Origin: a virus
IMG/VR virus record: IMGVR_UViG_3300032073_000062
Coordinates: 1 to 42,033 of that record
Direction: 5' to 3' (one strand)
Length of the DNA stretch: 42,033 nt
Under the pieces are notes generated by a model, which made no database searches, was not told the origin of the DNA, and worked only from the letters and a program-made list of their open reading frames with translations. A program made the position numbers and the translations under genes. The number at the start of each line of letters is the position of its first letter. Within the stretch, counting starts at the first letter, position 1. Below, piece by piece: positions 39,771-42,033 of the stretch.

Positions 39771-40193
39771 TTAATATCTAGTAGCTGTGTAACTAGTATC
39801 TAATGTAATTTGTTCTAAAGTATTTGGATTTAAAGTTGTAGAAAATTTTAACGTAACAAATATAGTATTTTTATCATCTGTTAATGTTTTAACATCAATA
39901 ATGTTAATATAAGGTAACCAAAAAGAAACAGACTCTTTAATAATTTCTTCAATTCTATTTGGTAATTGTTCATCTCTTTGTTCAAAACACAACTCTCTTA
40001 ATCTACAACCAAATTCTGGTTGGTTTACTCTTTCACCAGGATGAGTTAGTAGTAAATTTTTAAGATTATGCTGTGCTTGTTGTAATGAAGTTTTAGTCAT
40101 TGAAAAATTATTGTTGTTATCTGCACGTAATGGAAATGATAATCCTATATATGTGTCTGGATCTACATCTATTTCTCTAGCACTTCTTGGCAT
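39771..40193 (-). CDS. gp25: Baseplate wedge protein gp25
   Basis: This 140-residue protein is close to T4 gp25 (132). It shows the gpW/gp25 family pattern LRADNNNNFSMTKTSLQQAQ, then HNLKNLLLTHPGERVNQPEFG and CRLRELCFEQRDEQLP, with a conserved Glu in the FG..L..L.FE segment. gp25 initiates sheath assembly and anchors gp6 in the wedge. An unusually strong AGGAGG ribosome site lies in the end of the gene upstream, with a TAATG overlap. Confidence 0.95.
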   Translation of the reverse strand: MPRSAREIDVDPDTYIGLSFPLRADNNNNFSMTKTSLQQAQHNLKNLLLTHPGERVNQPEFGCRLRELCFEQRDEQLPNRIEEIIKESVSFWLPYINIIDVKTLTDDKNTIFVTLKFSTTLNPNTLEQITLDTSYTATRY

Positions 40194-40663
40194 TATCCAA
40201 GTCCTCCTTGTTTCTTCTTATCTAAAGCTTTCATCAACTTACTATAATCCTTTGTTAATGCACTTGTTACGTGTTCTGGCACATCGTTTACTGTCTTCCC
40301 AGCCTTTTGTAAAGTATCAACTGCAACCATATCACGTTTAACTTCTTCTGATTGACCATATCCCATCAATTCTTGCATTCTTGATTTATCAAATGTTCCA
40401 CCACCCATAGTTGGATACTCATCAAAATGAGTTTGTTTTTTACTTAGTCCAACAGTTTCATTTAAAACGCTATTCAAAGCTGTGTTTTTAGTGTACTTTA
40501 TTTCTTCTTTAGGTTCTGAAACTTTTTGCTCCATAATTTCAGATAGTACTGGTGTACTATCACTTGGAGATGTTTGTTCTTTTATAAATATCGCCTTAAC
40601 TTCTTTTTTTACCTCTCTTCTAACTACTTCTTGTATTACTTTTACAAGGTCTTTCTTAGTCAT
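40193..40663 (-). CDS. Conserved-type small protein between gp5 and gp25
   Basis: This 156-residue protein has an amphipathic charged N-terminal helix (KKDLVKVIQEVVRREVKKEV, KAIFIKE), a disordered middle and a C-terminal part with EYPTMGGGTFDKSRMQELMG and VPEHVTSALTKDYSKLMKAL. Comparable proteins occupy this position beside the baseplate hub genes in marine T4-like phages, where the role is unknown. The helix and disordered linker suggest a hub or tube-cap chaperone, which is inference. It is separated from gp5 by 8 bases and overlaps gp25. Confidence 0.7.
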   Translation of the reverse strand: MTKKDLVKVIQEVVRREVKKEVKAIFIKEQTSPSDSTPVLSEIMEQKVSEPKEEIKYTKNTALNSVLNETVGLSKKQTHFDEYPTMGGGTFDKSRMQELMGYGQSEEVKRDMVAVDTLQKAGKTVNDVPEHVTSALTKDYSKLMKALDKKKQGGLG

Positions 40664-40671
40664 GATAACTC

Positions 40672-41676
40672 CTATACTGTTTTTGTTGTTTTACTTTTCA
40701 TTGTACTTAAATCTAATATTTTTTTTAAAGTTTTTACAGCTGTTGTTAAAGCAGCTCCACCTACAGAATCTACTTTGAAAGCAAGAGCCGCTATGTCTAA
40801 TTGATTTAAAAAAGTATCTATAAATGAAATTAAATCATCTCCTCTTATTACTGGTTGTAAATCACCATTTCCAATATTAACTTCATTGGAATTTAAATTA
40901 ATTGTTGAGGTTGTTAAATCTATTTTTTTATTTTTACCTTCTAAGTTTGTACCAATTAGAACTTCATCTCTTCCATTAATAAATATACCGTTAGATTTTA
41001 TTAACACTTTTTTTCCTGAAATTTCGTTTCCATTAAATGTTTTACCTAGTAATCCATTTGAAGTTAAATAAATCGAAGAGTCATCATTTTCAATATCCTC
41101 AGATACCAATCCATTTTTTTGTTGATGATTTGCTCTTATTTTTATAACTGGTGATATATCATCACCATCGATATTTCTGTCAAAATGTATAGATTGCCCG
41201 TAACGACCTTCATATGCAACAGAACCTTCATTTATTTCTATTTGAGGTATATTTCTTCTTTCAAAAGTATCACCAAGTTTTTTTACTTCAAAGTCACGAG
41301 GATCTACAACAGAATTTTCGTTAATAAAATCTGTTTTATTTATTATACTAGTGTAATAAAATTGTCCACCATATTCTATAGCAACAACACGTTCACCAAC
41401 AACTGGTATTGTAACTATATTAGGCCATAATGGTTTTACCAAATCTACATTTCTATTTACTTCTCCTGGTTTATTTACAAAGTATCCTTGAACACTACCT
41501 CTTTCTCCCACCACATTATGTACTACATTTGTAACATAAAATTCTTCAGACTCGTGATAGAAAAATTTAGATGCATCAATACAATCTCTTACATATTTTT
41601 GAATTTGATTTTTCTTTGGAAGAGCATCCATTTCTATTCTATCAAGACTTCCACCTACTTTTTCTGTATATGCCAT
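40672..41676 (-). CDS. gp5: Baseplate hub/spike protein gp5-like, without lysozyme domain
   Basis: This 334-residue protein has the OB-fold region of gp5 (FYVTNVVHNVVGERGSVQGYF, VNKPGE, LVKPLWPNIVTIPVVGERVV, IEYGGQFYYTSI) in its first half. A beta-rich second half follows (IKIRANHQQKNG, IYLTSNGLLGKTFNG, KVLIKSNGIFINGRDEVLIG, TTSTINLNSNEVNIG) that could form a short spike prism. There is no lysozyme domain between them; T4 gp5 has one, and many marine T4-like phages do not. The protein caps the tail tube and forms the piercing spike. Peptidoglycan would therefore have to be opened by another virion component. It overlaps the gene upstream by TAATG. Confidence 0.85.
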   Translation of the reverse strand: MAYTEKVGGSLDRIEMDALPKKNQIQKYVRDCIDASKFFYHESEEFYVTNVVHNVVGERGSVQGYFVNKPGEVNRNVDLVKPLWPNIVTIPVVGERVVAIEYGGQFYYTSIINKTDFINENSVVDPRDFEVKKLGDTFERRNIPQIEINEGSVAYEGRYGQSIHFDRNIDGDDISPVIKIRANHQQKNGLVSEDIENDDSSIYLTSNGLLGKTFNGNEISGKKVLIKSNGIFINGRDEVLIGTNLEGKNKKIDLTTSTINLNSNEVNIGNGDLQPVIRGDDLISFIDTFLNQLDIAALAFKVDSVGGAALTTAVKTLKKILDLSTMKSKTTKTV

Positions 41677-42033
41677 TAATTACTCTTGGTTACATTTTCT
41701 ATCTTACGGTGTATTTTATCAGACTCTACTTGTATGTCTTCTACCATATCTTCTATACCAGACAACAACTGTGTTTTTTCTTCTTCTGATAATCCAAACT
41801 CATCTTCCGCACCAGCCTTACCTTCAGCAGAAATAAGTCTCTGAACAATACCAGCCATCTTAACAAGTTGGTCATCGTTTTTAACATTGATTTCAAGATA
41901 CTCTTTTATCATCGGTACTATTTGTACAGCAGTATCTCCATCCTTAATAAACTGAACAAGTTCTTTTGTTAGTACATCAAGCTGTTTTCTGTTAAATTGT
42001 GTGTTGTCGTAAATGTCTTTGAAAAGTGATGAT
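41676..42033 (-). CDS. Partial conserved-type protein upstream of gp5 (start outside window)
   Basis: The frame stays open without a stop from 41676 to the window edge (about 118 codons), so the ATG at 41912 is probably an internal Met. The extra sequence reads LFKDIYDNTQFNRKQLDVLT, KELVQFIKDGDTAVQIVPMI before the Met. The visible part is helical and acidic (KNDDQLVKMAGIVQRLISAE, SEEEKTQLLSGIEDMVEDIQ), lacks membrane segments and looks like a structural or assembly factor. I do not recognise the family. It overlaps gp5 by TAATG and is presumably in the same transcript. Confidence 0.75.
   Translation of the reverse strand, partial: SSLFKDIYDNTQFNRKQLDVLTKELVQFIKDGDTAVQIVPMIKEYLEINVKNDDQLVKMAGIVQRLISAEGKAGAEDEFGLSEEEKTQLLSGIEDMVEDIQVESDKIHRKIENVTKSN

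Noticed and set aside
40583-40590. TATAAATA inside the gene between gp5 and gp25
   Set aside because: It codes for Ile-Phe-Ile within a conserved-looking helix; there is no gene start nearby that would need it.
1-42033. tRNA genes or host-derived photosynthesis or metabolism genes as seen in some marine T4-like phages
   Set aside because: No cloverleaf-like unassigned stretch is available because gaps are all short, and no such metabolic genes were recognised.

Overview
This window looks like part of the genome of a large T4-like (myovirus-type) tailed phage from an AT-rich, probably marine, Gram-negative host. Baseplate proteins gp5, gp25 and gp6 are recognisable, as are a T4-type primase and gp46/gp47-type recombination proteins. 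Genes are packed tightly, nearly all on the minus strand, and joined by ATGA or TAATG overlaps. Several products carry Sec signal peptides, one carries a lipobox and one looks like an outer-membrane beta-barrel, so the host has an outer membrane. The host species cannot be read from the sequence.

Layout in the direction of transcription (high to low coordinates). (1) 42033-26610, virion assembly: a partial conserved protein, gp5-like hub, gp25 and gp6, then a set of large structural proteins that do not look like T4 gp7-gp12. These include a DNRLRE-like protein, an 1185-residue protein with glycan-binding-like folds, and two proteins sharing a C-terminal motif. (2) 26591-22126, an envelope block: beta-barrel, His/Lys-rich membrane peptide, lipoprotein, MshEN-like membrane/coiled-coil protein, cysteine-less thioredoxin-like protein, small holin-like protein, Popeye-like cyclic-nucleotide-binding-fold membrane protein, and a secreted poly-lysine peptide. 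(3) 22124-17640, six genes whose products nearly all begin with MIKLKDLL.E or a close variant. This resembles the T4 capsid-targeting sequence that the prohead protease removes after (L/I)-x-E. They are the best candidates for internal proteins packaged in the head and delivered with the DNA. They include a PAP2-phosphatase/metallopeptidase fusion with a second copy of the tag between its halves, and a basic multi-module protein with further (L/I)-x-E sites. (4) 17561-12956, DNA metabolism: a PD-(D/E)XK nuclease, a T4-type primase with a degraded zinc ribbon, a small conserved protein and a single-chain Mre11-Rad50 fusion. (5) 12969-12814, a lone plus-strand ribbon-helix-helix-like gene. (6) 12706-1, a 3767-residue tail-fibre-like protein ending in an S74 chaperone domain and containing a cupredoxin-like insert, then a small protein, a GH108 endolysin and a partial P-loop kinase.

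The most novel features are the capsid-targeting-tag cassette with an apparent in-capsid polyprotein, and the adjoining envelope block that pairs a Popeye-like sensor fold with an MshEN-like (c-di-GMP-type) fold. I saw no tRNA genes, CRISPR arrays, insertion sequences or convincing intrinsic terminators. No gap between genes exceeds about 110 bases.
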